This document shows positions 1 through 10,639 of a stretch of DNA of 64,000 bases, piece after piece. Each line of letters starts with the position of its first letter. The first letter of the stretch is position 1. Below the pieces are notes generated by a model that did no database searches, had not been told where the DNA came from, and was given only the letters and a program-made list of their open reading frames with translations. A program made the translations under genes and the position numbers. The DNA comes from Thereva unica (taxonomy: Eukaryota > Arthropoda > Insecta > Diptera > Therevidae), in assembly GCA_949987705.1 (NCBI GenBank), contig OX465282.1, positions 14,124,501 to 14,188,500 of the forward strand. Direction: 5' to 3'.

Positions 1-411
1 ATTATTTGAACATATTGCAGGCACATATTATATCTAATATCTAGGTGATAATTTCATGTCATTATCACCTATAAATTAACAGGTGACAATGACATATAAT
101 TATCATTTAATACTCCGCCCACTGCTACGCCTCTTAGTTCCCAGGTTCAAGTGCCCCATTACCTACTAAGAAGGAAACGTGATCTCATATTTTCCAGTTT
201 TCTTTCTATTTTGAACGTTTCACTACAAATAGACATAATAATGTGCAGCATTTATTCTGACCGCTGGAAATTATCTGTGCTTGGTAACAGAATGGTTGGG
301 GTTTTGTTCAGGTCGCCAGGGCTGGATTGAGAATGAATTTATGACCGGGAAAATCAAAAATTCCGGCCCAGAATAGCTACGCTTTTTGATCAATATATCG
401 ATGGGTCTTAC
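1..411. other. Unassigned AT-rich sequence
   Basis: I see no gene, RNA or repeat here that I can support. Confidence 0.4.
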
Positions 412-550
412 GAAAAAGATATTGTTTCAAAATGTTGGTGAAAAAGATATTGTTTCAATTTATTGCTGAAAAAGATATTGTTTCGGTCTCTCGGTGAAAA
501 AGATATTGTTTCGGTTTCTCGGTGAAGAACATATTGTTTCGTTTTCTGGC
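412..550. repeat. 28-bp tandem repeat
   Basis: The motif AAAAAGATATTGTTTC recurs at 413, 441, 469 and 497, with a weaker unit at 525, giving a constant 28-bp spacing. The spacer between cores drifts (GGTGA, GCTGA, CGGTGA). There are no unique spacers, so this is a minisatellite and not a CRISPR array. Confidence 0.85.
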
Positions 551-720
551 TGAAAAACATATCAGCCATATCATATCATAAATGAAACGATATTACTTTT
601 CTGGATTCCGAAGTTCGATAGTTTCCCCATAAAATATCAAATGTCAACAAAATCCGAGCTTTCTTTAGAGCCCGTGCAAAAATTACTTTACCAACATCAC
701 AAATAGCTCTGAAGTACGAA

Positions 721-848
721 GGAAAAACCAATTCTCTAGAAAAATATTGTGGTGTGTGGCACTATTGTAGTTATTTGAACTAACTTCTCTCAAGATTACT
801 TAAGCGCGAGTTCAGGTACTAGTCAATTTCCCATTAGTACATACTAAA
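721..848 (+). repeat. Dispersed repeat, copy 1 of 2
   Basis: This segment aligns by eye with 33,847-33,968 in the same orientation. Shared blocks include TTCTCTAGAAAAAT, TTTGAACTAACTTCTCTC and TACTAGTCAATTTCCCA. Weaker similarity seems to extend upstream in both copies. I see no coding potential and the class of element is unknown. Confidence 0.7.
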
Positions 849-1009
849 ACTTTTACTAATTTCGAAGTACTAAGCTCATTAATATTTTATTATTTAATAT
901 TACAAAATTCGTAACCGTTTCGCCGCTAGGGCGTTTTGAATTTTTTTTGGCAAAATTTTACATACCCTTTATTTTTGTAACCCTATAACTTATTTTCATC
1001 TTAAGGCCC

Positions 1010-1620
1010 CCTTAACATACAGGTCGACAGCAGGCAGTGGTCTCAAAGCTTTCGTCTTAAAGTCCACACCACACACTCACCAGCCGCCAACTGGATGGGG
1101 CCTGCAGTCCAAGAAAATTTTTATTTAACGTTAGAATTCACGCCGTATCCACTCGCAACTGAAAGCAAGGCGGGAACTATGCGCGAAAAACATCCTCACT
1201 TGCATTCGCGCTTGCTCACGAGTTTTCACGGCGTGAGTCTGGTGCCGCCTTAAGGTTGCGAGGGGATTTCCCATACATTTAAGTTCTCCGGAGGCATGTA
1301 TTTTAAACGTTTTTCCAGTCACCGTCACCGTCGCCGTCTCTGCCTGCCGCCGCCGCTCCAACCTATTTGTGCCTTTAAAGTTTGCGTTGAGGCCAGTTTT
1401 GCACTTGAATTAGCAACTGCTATGATAAACAGTCATCTCCGCCGGCGTGGCTGTAGGGACTCATGACGTCTCCTGCATGCCACGTCCTGTCAGGCGGATA
1501 CCTCAAATCCTAATCCCTTAGTCAGACTGAATAATGGGTGGCCTTCATCGGGCCGTATCTGCGGACCTGGCCTTACAGGCCATGGCTTGCCGGCGGCTTG
1601 TAAGTGAATGGAATGGAAAC
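1010..1620 (-). repeat. Dispersed repeat, inverted relative to 18.8-19.2 kb
   Basis: Two blocks match the reverse complement of 18,820-19,065. One is around 1,078-1,115 (the complement of GGACTGCAGG and CCATCCAGTTGGCGGC). The other is around 1,490-1,535 (CAGTCTGACT, GAGG, CCGCCTGACAGG). The CCGGCGGC-rich stretch near 1,590 also recurs near 19,105. It is probably a non-autonomous transposon, but I could not define its ends. Confidence 0.6.
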
Positions 1621-2189
1621 ATGTTTTATTTAATTTAACCCATTTTCATATCAATTTTCCACTTTCTCTTGAGGAAAAAATTTACATGATATTTGCTGAG
1701 ACCCCCTCTCCACACGTGATATTAGGTGATATTCGGCTCGACCCCACCCCTTCCTAAACGCCTCACGAATTAATGGACGACCCCTATGGGACATAATTTA
1801 GTGTCTGCAACAACGTCGCTGGGTTGTATACAAAATATATTTGAGTTTTTATTGCATTTTTTCCATTGCTTGCCCATTTAAGTTTTTTTTTTAAATTTTG
1901 TTTCTTCCAACCTCTTTGTTGTTTTGTTGATATTTTGAATTTTTTGAATTTTTGTTAAATTCCACAAAATCCTTATTGAATATAAGTCTTCAACAAACTA
2001 CTTGGTAATTTCGTAGGAGATTGCTAGATTTGTGTTATTTAAAGAAATTGTGATACGCCATAAATTTTAAGAAAATTTGAAATTGAAAAAAAATATAAAA
2101 GAGTGATTTCTTTTTAATACGCTTTTATTAGCTTCACTTGTAACTATGTAATAAAATCTTGGAAGTTAAATTTGACCCACTTCCCGGTT
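1621..2189. other. Unassigned AT-rich sequence
   Basis: T- and A-rich DNA without a credible ORF or repeat structure. Confidence 0.4.
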
Positions 2190-2645
2190 TCCGATTAAGC
2201 TGAAATTTTGCATACATGTTTAGTTTGGATGACAATGCAATCTGACCATTTAAAAAAAAAATCAAAATGGCGGTTCCAAGATGGTGGCCGAATTTTGCAA
2301 TTGTGCTCCCCGCCCCCGATATGGGTATATAATGAAAGGGTATGACAAGTAGAATACAATTTACTATGTGGCGTCATTCAAAATTCAAAATAGCGACTAA
2401 CACAAAATGGCGGACTATGGCTTTGTTTACAACCCACTCGTTATGGGTATCTAATGAAAGGATATGACAAGTGGAATACTATGATCTATGTGGAGTCACT
2501 CCAAATTCAAAATGGCGGCCGAAACAAAATGACGACGAACCCAAAATGTGGATCACCTTTTTCTTTACAACGCGCTTGGTATGGGTATCAAATAAAACCT
2601 TATGAAGAGTGTAGTACAGTAAGCTGAGTGACATCATTTTAAATC
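2190..2645. repeat. Imperfect tandem repeat, about 122-138 bp units
   Basis: Three units each carry ATGGGTAT, then A-rich and TATGA-AG-GT-GA/T-TAC elements, at 2,321, 2,443 and 2,581. They are interleaved with AAAATGGCGG blocks. The units are diverged, so this is an old array. Short ORFs across it are not credible genes. Confidence 0.75.
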
Positions 2646-2711
2646 TAATATGGGGGAATACATATAAAAATACCTGGTTGCCTGTAAAGTCCGTATACGG
2701 GCGAAGTTTTT

Positions 2712-2934
2712 ACGTGACAACGTCTTGAGACTTGAGAGTTGAGACTTGGGACTTGAGACTTGAGACTTGAGAGTTGAGAGTTGAGAGCTGAGAGTTGAGA
2801 GTTGAGAGTTGAGATTTAAGACTTGAGACTTGAGACTCGAACAGAGCGATGAGTCATAAGGTAACGGAGAATGTGCTGATAACTTTTTTGCGAATGACTC
2901 CCAGGGTATACCGATTTATAAGACGTTGTCACGT
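2712..2934. repeat. Short TIR element with a 7-bp microsatellite core
   Basis: ACGTGACAACGTCTT at 2,712-2,726 is the exact reverse complement of 2,920-2,934 (15 of 15). The space between is mostly a heptamer array of GAGACTT/GAGAGTT variants (about 2,722-2,840). A microsatellite enclosed by perfect inverted ends suggests a MITE whose interior expanded. No clear target duplication was found. Confidence 0.65.
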
Positions 2935-2957
2935 CAATAGACTAAAAAGTAGAAAAT

Positions 2958-3307
2958 AAAAAAAAATAGTTTAAAAAAACTAAAAAATACGCTTTTATTT
3001 TGAAATGAACTAAAAAGTAAAAAATAATTTTGAATGTAAAGTTTTTATTGCTTCAGCTAGTATATGGAAACAACCTACCTTTCAAAATGTAAAAAAGCGT
3101 GGGGCGAAAAGTTCAGATGTTAATAAAATATGTGGCATATATATGAATATAGGTAAAGAGCCCCACGCTTTTTTACATTTTGAAAGGTAGGTTGTTTCCA
3201 TATACTAGCTCAAGCAATAAAAACTTTACATTCAAAATTATTTTTTACTTTTTAGTTCATTTCAAAATAAAAGCGTATTTTTTAGTTTTTTTAAACTATT
3301 TTTTTTT
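2958..3307. repeat. Near-perfect 148-bp inverted repeat (hairpin)
   Basis: The left arm 2,958-3,105 and right arm 3,160-3,307 are both 148 nt. By eye they pair without gaps and with one mismatch (GCTTCAGCTAG against GCTTGAGCTAG). The loop is 54 nt (3,106-3,159). Arm sequence is A/T-rich but not simple, with a GCGTGGGGC segment next to the loop. A transcript would fold into one long dsRNA hairpin. It lies 24 bp after a TIR element. The ORF covering the right arm is incidental. Confidence 0.9.
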
Positions 3308-3468
3308 ATGGGAATTTTTTTATTTTTTATTAAAACATTTGGTACGGCGCGGCCCACCGGGAAATTCCCGGTTGCTTGTTAGGCCAGTCCTGCTCTGCAT
3401 GTTGCACTCTGCTCGTATACTCACTTGTGACGACCGCGTAAGACGGAATTTGCTTGTTTACATAATTA

Positions 3469-4030
3469 AAGAGCGATATTCCAAAACGTGCTAAGTTCTT
3501 ATGATGTAATTAGTGGGAAATAAAAAAAAACTGAATATCACTTTCACTCTCGCCTAAAGGGCTGTAATATTATTTCCTTTCTCAAAAAACCGATAAAAGA
3601 AACTATTATTTATAAAAATATAAATAAATTTGCTACATTTTATATGAAAAAAATGGTTTTATTTATGGTGGTATATTTTCATAATGTACTAAGTCAATTA
3701 CTTAGTACATTTTGAAATAAAATTTCATAGTAAAATTATGATACTATGGTAAATGTTTTCAGTCCTCAGAAAGTTCAGCCCAGCAAAAGAAAGAATAGTA
3801 TTTTTCAAATCTTTATTTTTAATATAAAAAAAACATTAAAAAATTCAATATGAATACTAGCTATTGAAATTGATGGAAAATTCATTTGTATGACCCATTA
3901 TACATCGGAATGAGTATGATTTGTGATAAATGTTTATGTGAATGCATAACTACTACGTCATAGATTGGAAAGCAATACAATATTAAAATTAAACAAAAAT
4001 TGACTTAGTACGTTTTGGAATATCGCTCTT
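3469..4030. mobile_element. Non-autonomous TIR element (562 bp)
   Basis: The 28-bp ends 3,469-3,496 and 4,003-4,030 are reverse complements with one mismatch. They begin AAGAGCGATATTCCAAAACG and include CTAAGT. An internal palindrome near 3,685-3,710 (TGTACTAAGT, 5-nt spacer, ACTTAGTACA) reuses the inner TIR motif. There is no transposase ORF. I could not identify a convincing target duplication, so the superfamily is open. Confidence 0.75.
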
Positions 4031-4074
4031 CAATTTATTTGTTGGTGCAACAACAAAAGACTCCTTTCACCTCG

Positions 4075-4165
4075 TTATTCTTGGCGTACATCTGACGTTG
4101 GCGTCGTAGCCTACAACGAGGTTGCCTCTATTTGGTTTTAGGGCTTTTAGGTCATCTGTATGAAC
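4075..4165 (+). repeat. Diverged single unit of the 131-bp satellite
   Basis: This stretch matches one unit of the array at 7.65-8.3 kb, with GTTGGCGTCG, GGTTGCCTCTATT, GGCTTTTAGGTCATCTG and ATGAAC in the same order. It is an isolated, older relic of the family. Confidence 0.7.
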
Positions 4166-4769
4166 CACTCCAGGAGTGCGCCTCCGACCTCTAATCTAAC
4201 TAAAGTTAGATCCTGAGGACTAAGGTTGGAGTAAAGGTAGGCTTTAATGTGTCAGGCAGGATATACCATCTTCGATTACCTTGATCAGTGGTGCTGTGGT
4301 CGAAGGTGTCTAAGAGCTCTTTTACGATCCGCCCTTGCACCAAGGACACTTGTATTAAGGCAATTACTTTATTACGGAGTATTTTCATTCCTTCCATTGC
4401 AATTCATAAAATTTCCACGCCATAATCTACTGGCACTTACCATGTTCCCCTTAACAGAATTGATGGCCCCCTAAAAATATGCTTAAAGATACAATCAATA
4501 ACAAAATGATCCAATAACATTATTACCCTCTTAAATCGCTCCCGAAGCACTTCCTTTTTTCTTACTCGCAAATTTTATCGTATTTATCCCGCCTCCTTTA
4601 GGGCCTCGTTCAACCCTTCATCCAAAGTTTATTAGCCTTCCGGGGGCTTGGTGTGTAACGACGAAGGCGGCGTCGTGCACGAAGAAAAAAACGAACGAAC
4701 GCGATCGAATAATCCATTTCGACAAATATTGCCTACTCCGCGGGGCCAGTTATTATCCCGCCGCCATCT
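4166..4769. other. Unassigned sequence
   Basis: No supported feature. Short ORFs on both strands overlap each other and have no recognisable content. Confidence 0.4.
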
Positions 4770-5114
4770 ATATATTAATACGCAAGCACTTTTTTTGTAC
4801 AGCACTTTATTCGACTTCTACTAAACCGATTTTGCTCAAACTGGTTTTATATGGAAGTCTTAGTCGTAAAGGTGTGCACAAAACAAGAATTAGTCATTTA
4901 TCTCATTTCTGTCGCTCGGAAATGAGTATTGCATTTCCCAATATAAATAACAATAAGGTAGAAATTACGGTTAGCATATAAACAGGCGCATATAAAATTT
5001 ATTATATATTAATACGCAAGCACTATTTTTGTACAGATTTATTAACCAACTTTCTCTAAACAGATCTTGCTCAAATTGGTTTTATATGGAAGACGGAGTC
5101 GTAAAGGTGTGCAG
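4770..5114. repeat. Two direct repeat units, about 110 bp each
   Basis: TATATTAATACGCAAGCACT begins both units (about 4,770 and 5,005). Both then carry TTTTTGTACAG, TTGCTCAAA, TTGGTTTTATATGGAAG and GTCGTAAAGGTGTGCA in order. They are 234 bp apart, separated by about 125 bp of unrelated sequence. Confidence 0.8.
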
Positions 5115-5904
5115 AATATAAGTTTCATGTTTATACATTATGTTGTGTTTAAAACGGGTAAAAATTAGATAGAAGTGACATGTTAATTACATCAGCAATG
5201 TGGAAAAGCGACAAGTGCATGAGTAGGAGACATTCTGTTTGTGAATACAAGTTAATTGAACGTGTTATCAGTAACGTGACTTTTTTCAATAATTTTGCTG
5301 AAAGTGATTGTGTTTTTTCGTATACCTTTTTGTTGAAGTTCATTTGCATTATTGCTGAGAACTCTAACAGCATTCTGCAGTGTTTCAACGAAAGGCATGT
5401 AATTTGTTTGTATTTGTTTTTAACATAACGAATGAATGTAGTGAATTTTGAAATACATGAATTGTGTTTTTCATGATTATTTGCCCATTGATAATTTTTT
5501 AACAAATTCAGTACATCAAATATGTTAGTTGAATAAAATGCCCCGTCAAAGGACACTTATGGGAAGAACAGAAAATACAAGAAAAAGAGAAACACAATAG
5601 GTTGGTTTAAAGGCTATTAGGCTGGTTTAAGGAAACTCGGGCAACAATTGAAGAGTTCAAACAAACATATTTGGAAACATATGTACATCCACTTGAGTTT
5701 GAACTCCTTTTGAAAATAATGGGTGAAGGCCATGTATTTTGAAATGTACATACATATTTTGATTTTAATTTAATAAAAAAGAGAAACTTTTAATGTTTTG
5801 CACGTAGTCGACAGACAGATCATTCGACACGCCTATTAATGCATTTACAAATTTTATAATTTTAAATGACTAAAAACTGTATTATTCTCTTTCTAAATAA
5901 AGCA
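5115..5904. other. Unassigned AT-rich sequence
   Basis: Two overlapping open frames exist on opposite strands (to 135 codons). Neither has recognisable composition or motifs, and I do not call them. Confidence 0.4.
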
Positions 5905-6420
5905 TGCCTGTTCCGCATATGGAGATCAACGGTGATCTCTACTAACACCAAATTGCGGCTGTTCAACTCCAATGTTAAGGCAGTTCTTTTGTACGGTTGC
6001 GAAACATGGAAAGTCACCCAATTCATCACAGGGCGCCTACAAGTCTTCATCAACAGATGCCTTCGTCGTATCCTAAAAATCCACTGGCAAAATAGAATTT
6101 CAAACGAAGAACTATGGCGCCGTGCCGGCCAAGAAAATATAGACGGCCAAATCAGGCGAAGGAAATGGAATTGGGTAGGCTACACCTTGCGACGCGAAAA
6201 CGAAAATCTAGCCAAACAGGCCCTTGACTGGAATCCGCAAGGTTCCCGTCGAGTAGGAAGATTTAGAACAACGTGGAGGAGAACCCTACTAGAAGAAGCC
6301 GCAACAACTGGGAGATCCTGGTCGAAGTTAAGAGCTGTCGCGCAAAGCAGAGTCCGCTGGAGGGCAACTGTTTCCGCCCTATGTCCCATGAGGGACTAAA
6401 GGAGTTTAAAGAAGAAGAAG
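5905..6420 (+). pseudogene. 5'-truncated LINE, C-terminal part of ORF2
   Basis: One open frame ends at 6,399. It encodes the region that follows reverse transcriptase in RTE-like and related LINEs. Visible signatures are LLYGCETW, then FINRCLRRIL, ELWRRAGQ, RRRKWNWVGYTLRR and ALDWNPQGSRR. Polymerase motifs are missing, so it is a 5'-truncated insertion with no activity. After the stop, a GAA-rich tail (AAAGAAGAAGAAG) marks the 3' end. The last 58 bp recur at 63,583-63,642, which fixes the family's 3' terminus. The first codons of the open frame (5,866-5,904) look like flanking DNA. Confidence 0.85.
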
Positions 6421-6429
6421 ATTTTGTGG

Positions 6430-7640
6430 TCAAATTTTGACCACAGGGCGTTACTAGTATCCATAATAATGTCTCGGCACGCGACGTGTTCCGTACGTCC
6501 TTTTTTCTGTTCCTAGCTGGAGAGCTTGTTCATAGCATGGAGGTGGAAAAAGGGATTTTTTATGGGGCGAATTAATAGAAGAATTCCTTGTATCGGCTGG
6601 CAGTACACGTGAAGTATCGAGAATGGTGCGAGACTATAGTTAGGCGCACACTTTAATCCTTCATTAAATAAATTCACACTCGATTAAATTTTTTAGGAGT
6701 TTAAGTTTTCGTTTTATGGTGTGTTCTTCGGTTTTATCACATCGTTATTTTTACGGGGCGACACACGTTTTATACACGTCCTTAAGATTAACAAATTACA
6801 CTTTCCTGGCTCTTATCAATCATCACCCCACTACACGCACCAAGGCAGCAGCGCAAAAAAAATTGATATCCTCGTAAAGTGTTTTGTGAAACCGAGCGTC
6901 TAGATGAGGAATTTAATACACAACCCAAATACGTCTTTAAAGCTACACCAGCACAAAAAAAATGAATCCTTAAAGATTAAAACATTGACACATTTCCCAC
7001 ATCAATCCATAAATCCCGTCGTATGATAACAGCTGTATTCCATATTGGCATTGAGGAAGCGTTTTACAAGTAATTGCGGTGGCAGACTCCCAATCCCAAT
7101 GGTGTAGTAGCATTGTGAGAAGCAAAGGAATATGAGGTGATGATGGAAAGGAGTGTGTGTGTGTTTTATGAGTTTTTGAACAAAATTGCCGATGTCGAAA
7201 CGAGGATGGGTAATTGGTTGTGTATTTAAGTACTTCCGTGTTGGTACTTTATTTATCCCTGAGGAATGCGGAGAAAATTTTGGTTCAAATTGGATTTGGA
7301 TGATCCGTGAATAAGCATTTTTATGGGGTAATTACGGGCAATGATACTTTTAACCAGGATCTGCGTTTATCTTATCCTTTTTCATAAGTAAGTCTCCTTG
7401 TTGTACTCGAGCCTCTTCTGGTCGTTTCTACTTTTTGCTGGTGGTCTCTCTTTCTTCAAACACGACAACCACCCACCCATCTATATGCTTCTTTTCACTT
7501 ATAGTCTACCATTGAAAATCCTGGTTAACTATATTTCTCTCAAGGATCGTACAACATATCCGAGCGGCTTTAGTATACCCATTATAGACGTAACGAATTC
7601 ACGATAAACTGTAGATCGATTTGTCTAACATCCTTCATTG
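6430..7640. other. Unassigned sequence
   Basis: 1.2 kb without a supportable gene, tandem repeat or TIR structure. Confidence 0.4.
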
Positions 7641-8302
7641 AAAAGGGTCATCAACCCTCACATCCGTTAATTTGGCGTTACTTTAACCAGTATATCTGTT
7701 GTTGGCATCGCACCTCACGACCTGGTTGGCTCTATTTGTTTTTAGGCCTTTTAGGTCATCTGCATAGACTTATCAGGCTCATCAACCCTCACATCCATCA
7801 ATCTGACTTTACTTTAACCAGTATATCTGTCATTGGCATCACACCTCACGACCTGGTTGGCTCTATTGGTTTTTAGGCCTTTTAGGTCATCTGCATGGAC
7901 TTATCAGGTTCATCAACCCTCACATCCATCAATCTGACTTTACTTTAATCAGTATATCTGTCGTTGGCATCGCACCTCACGACCTGGTTGGCTCTATTTG
8001 TTTTTAGGCCTTTTAGGTCATCTGCATAGACTTATCAGGCTCATCAACCCTCACATCCATCAATCTGACTTTACTTTAACCAGTATATCTGTCATTGGCA
8101 TCACACCTCACGACCTGGTTGGCTCTATTGGTTTTTAGGCCTTTTAGGTCATCTGCATGGACTTATCAGGTTCATCAACCCTCACATCCATCAATCTGAC
8201 TTTACTTTAACCAGTATATCTGTCGTTGGCATCGCACCTCACGACCTGGTTGGCTCTATTGGTTTTTAGGCCTTTTAGGTCATCTGCATGAACTTATCAG
8301 AG
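7641..8302. repeat. 131-bp satellite array, five units, dimeric pattern
   Basis: The landmark GCATCRCACCTCACGACC occurs at 7,705, 7,836, 7,967, 8,098 and 8,229, exactly 131 bp apart. Units alternate. The first, third and fifth read GTTGGCATCGCACC; the second and fourth read CATTGGCATCACACC. This gives a 262-bp higher-order repeat. The first unit is most diverged at its left edge. A solitary relic lies at 4.1 kb. Confidence 0.95.
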
Positions 8303-8450
8303 CGCTAGCAATTGTTTTCAAAAAGCTGTTATATTCCTAAACGTAAAAGCAAGCCTCACGCTTATATTGAGGGAATCCGATGCGTGGACTTTAAAACTCT
8401 ACGGTCAGTAGTATAGTAATAGCGCTTTGAGCTTAGTGACGTCATAGGAT

Positions 8451-9171
8451 GTGGACTCGGGTGTGAGATTTATCCGGGACAAGAGCAGGTGTGATGGGTT
8501 TTTTTTGTGGTAAGCTTTAAGCTAAGGTGTCCTGCATGGCTTTTGAAATCCATTTTGTATGCGAACATTATAAGCTAAACTTAAGCTCTTAGGTGGACAG
8601 CTATACAGGCAAGCAGCTACATACACAGCTAGACAAGTAAGTTGGTCTGGCCTGTCTGGTTTGTCTGGTCTGGTCTGTCCCGTCTGATCAGTCTGGTTTG
8701 GTTTATCTAGTGTGGTCAGCCTAGTCTGGTCTGTCTGGTTTGTCTGGTGTGATCTGGTTTGTCTGGTCTGGTCTATCTGGTTTGGCCTGTCTGGTCTGGT
8801 CTGTCTGGTTTGGTTTATCTGGTGTGATCTGTCTGGTTTGTCTGGTTTGGTTTATCTGGTGTGGTTTGTCTGGTCTGATCTGGTTTGTCTGGTGTGGTCT
8901 GGTGTGGTCTGTTTGGTCTGGTCTGGTCTGTCTGGTCTGCCTGGATTGGTCTATCTGTTTGGTCTGCCTGTTTGGACTATCTGGTCTGCCTTTCACGACT
9001 CTTCAAGATCTCCATAAGATCGCAACCAAGACTCCCCTGGATCCACGACACATTAACGCAACCCAGTCAAGTTCAACTAGTTTCACACCAGTGGCGCTCA
9101 CGTCTGAAGCTCACCACAAAAAGCCCATCACACCGGTACTTGTCCCGGATAAAGCTCACACCCGAGCCCAC
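8451..9171. mobile_element. Foldback element with about 66-bp inverted ends
   Basis: The left arm 8,451-8,517 and right arm 9,107-9,171 are inverted copies sharing CTCGGGTGTGAG, TTTATCCGGGACAAG, GGTGTGATGGG and TTTGTGGT. Arms differ at scattered positions, so the element is not recent. The interior contains a CTGGT-type array and no transposase. Weaker inverted similarity may continue a little beyond each arm. Confidence 0.75.
8641..8992 (+). repeat. TCTGG-type minisatellite
   Basis: A long run built from TCTGG, TCTGGT and TCTGGTT/TG units with occasional GTGTGG variants. It keeps several frames open on both strands, giving artificial W/S/G/L/V-rich or Q/T/R/P-rich peptides. These ORFs are a consequence of the repeat. 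It sits inside the foldback element. Confidence 0.9.
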
Positions 9172-9190
9172 TACTACGGTTTTAGCAACA

Positions 9191-9649
9191 TCTTAAGCCT
9201 CCCGAGGGTAGGATCTCTATAATCACAGACTACCTACCCCCAACATCGACCGTCAGGAAGGACTTCGCCGTCGAAATTCCCTCAAGAACAGGGTGAGGAA
9301 ACTGAGACTTCCTGAAGCAGCAAGGGGCTATTTAGAGATCATTTGCAGAAGTTCATTGTGTTGGCAGCGAAGTATGTGCATGTCCACCATGCGGTTATTT
9401 GAATTAAAACTTTTTAGTTTATTATTATTTAACACTTTATTAGATTAAATTGTTTTTATAACTAAATCTTATTTTAACTTGAAATTAGTCTATATAGTTA
9501 TATATATGTATTTAATATTATTAGATATAATGTGTTTTTAATTTTGGGAGCGCGGGACCTTGAGCTTCGCTACAGAGGAACTTTTGGATAGCTGAGTAAT
9601 TGGAGATGCCGGATATTGGCAAGCTCCATATGGATGGGGGAAACGGCAA
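9191..9649. other. Unassigned AT-rich sequence
   Basis: No supported feature; strongly AT-rich from 9,400 to 9,540. Confidence 0.4.
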
Positions 9650-9780
9650 GATCACTGAACTTTGCGTTCGGTGATCGATGGAGTGTTCCGACTGATCGTT
9701 TTGATCGTGTCGGAAGTTGTTGTGTGACATTGCGTAAAGTTTGGTAATTAAACTTTACGCGGTCACTACAAGTACTTGTG
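9650..9780. other. Cluster of consecutive hairpins
   Basis: Three hairpins lie in a row. Stem 9,650-9,660/9,666-9,676 has 11 bp with one G-U and a 5-nt loop. Stem 9,686-9,692/9,709-9,715 has 7 bp plus inner GATC pairing. Stem 9,732-9,742/9,750-9,760 has 11 perfect bp (GCGTAAAGTTT) and a 7-nt loop. A 12-bp palindrome ACAAGTACTTGT follows at about 9,768. It could be a structured RNA or a transposon end. I do not recognise the family. Confidence 0.6.
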
Positions 9781-9794
9781 ACACGCTCCAAGCT

Positions 9795-9940
9795 AGTTGT
9801 GCCGATACAGAAATGATTTACAAAAGCTCGGTGGAAAGCATAGCGTGACTCTTGTCTGGGTTACTGGACATAGGAGCATGGATGGAAACGAGGAAGCTAA
9901 AGACTATGTACGAGGGAATGGTGAGAATTTTAGGTCGGTC
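9795..9940 (+). pseudogene. Decayed LINE RNase H fragment
   Basis: The translation near 9,830-9,930 reads HSVTLVWVTGHRSMDGNEEA. This resembles the last RNase H motif of LINE ORF2 proteins (consensus VxLxWVPGHxGxxGNExAD). Nothing else of the protein remains, so it is a dead fragment. Confidence 0.65.
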
Positions 9941-10494
9941 TAGCAGCAGGAAATGTGTGTGACCCTAGTCTAAGGCTTTCATGCCTACTACATACAGGAG
10001 ACACCACTGGTAATGCGCACCCAAACGGTAGTACAAGATTCCTACTGACTAAACTCACCCACCCTTTTTTGCATGACATTTAACTCCAGCCCGGCGCAAG
10101 CCACTTCAGCCTGGCGTCATCAGCATGACCTTTTTAAAAGGGATCCCTCAAAGATGCTCACCAAAGCGGAAATAGTCGAATAATCTAGCTACCCAGCTGC
10201 TATCTCTCCTTGCATTTTTTTGCCTTTCTCTGTTTCTTTGGCCTTCATCATGCTTAAGCTTCTGTTGGAGGACCTTTGGCGCCACTACCATCATTCCGCA
10301 TCCGCACAACCTTCGGCCTTACCATAAGGTACAAAATGTTCTGAAGTGTTACCTGCACTTCAGCAACTACTTCCAACGCAGTCCTGTGCTGGAGACCTAC
10401 AATATCTCTAAAGTAGTATAGCTAGGGGGTTCGAGCATACCCCCTTCCTTGCCCCTCCATCTCTTTGCTAACAAGCCTGAGGGAAGAGTTTATT
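9941..10494. other. Unassigned sequence, possibly LINE debris
   Basis: No readable domain. Its position between an RNase H fragment and another LINE makes decayed transposon likely, but that is inference. Confidence 0.35.
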
Positions 10495-10625
10495 TCCATG
10501 GTGGGTGGTTTATGTTCGTGGTGTGGTGAGAGCTTTTGGTGGCTGGAGGTATGCCAGTAGGTTTAAGTCCATGGTGCCTGGAGATATGCAATGCGTGGTG
10601 CCTAGAGGTATGTCCGTCGACTCAG
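10495..10625 (+). repeat. Dispersed about 50-bp minisatellite, copy 1 of 4
   Basis: Units have the form GTTTATGTYCGTGGTGTGGT, GAGCTTTTGGTGCC, TGGAGGTATGC. Related copies are at 13,375-13,500 (inverted), 17,566-17,705 and 39,425-39,600. Here it abuts the start of a LINE remnant. Confidence 0.75.
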
Positions 10626-10639
10626 TGTTGAGGCACAGT

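Noticed and set aside
412..550. Regular short repeats that could suggest CRISPR
   Set aside because: Units are contiguous 28-bp tandem copies without unique spacers, in a eukaryotic repeat context.
5149..5556. 135-codon minus-strand ORF
   Set aside because: It is in AT-rich DNA, overlaps an opposite-strand ORF and has no motif; chance is likely.
8712..9222. Long overlapping ORFs (to 160 codons) on both strands
   Set aside because: They arise from the TCTGG repeat, whose unit lacks stop codons in several frames; the peptides are low-complexity artefacts.
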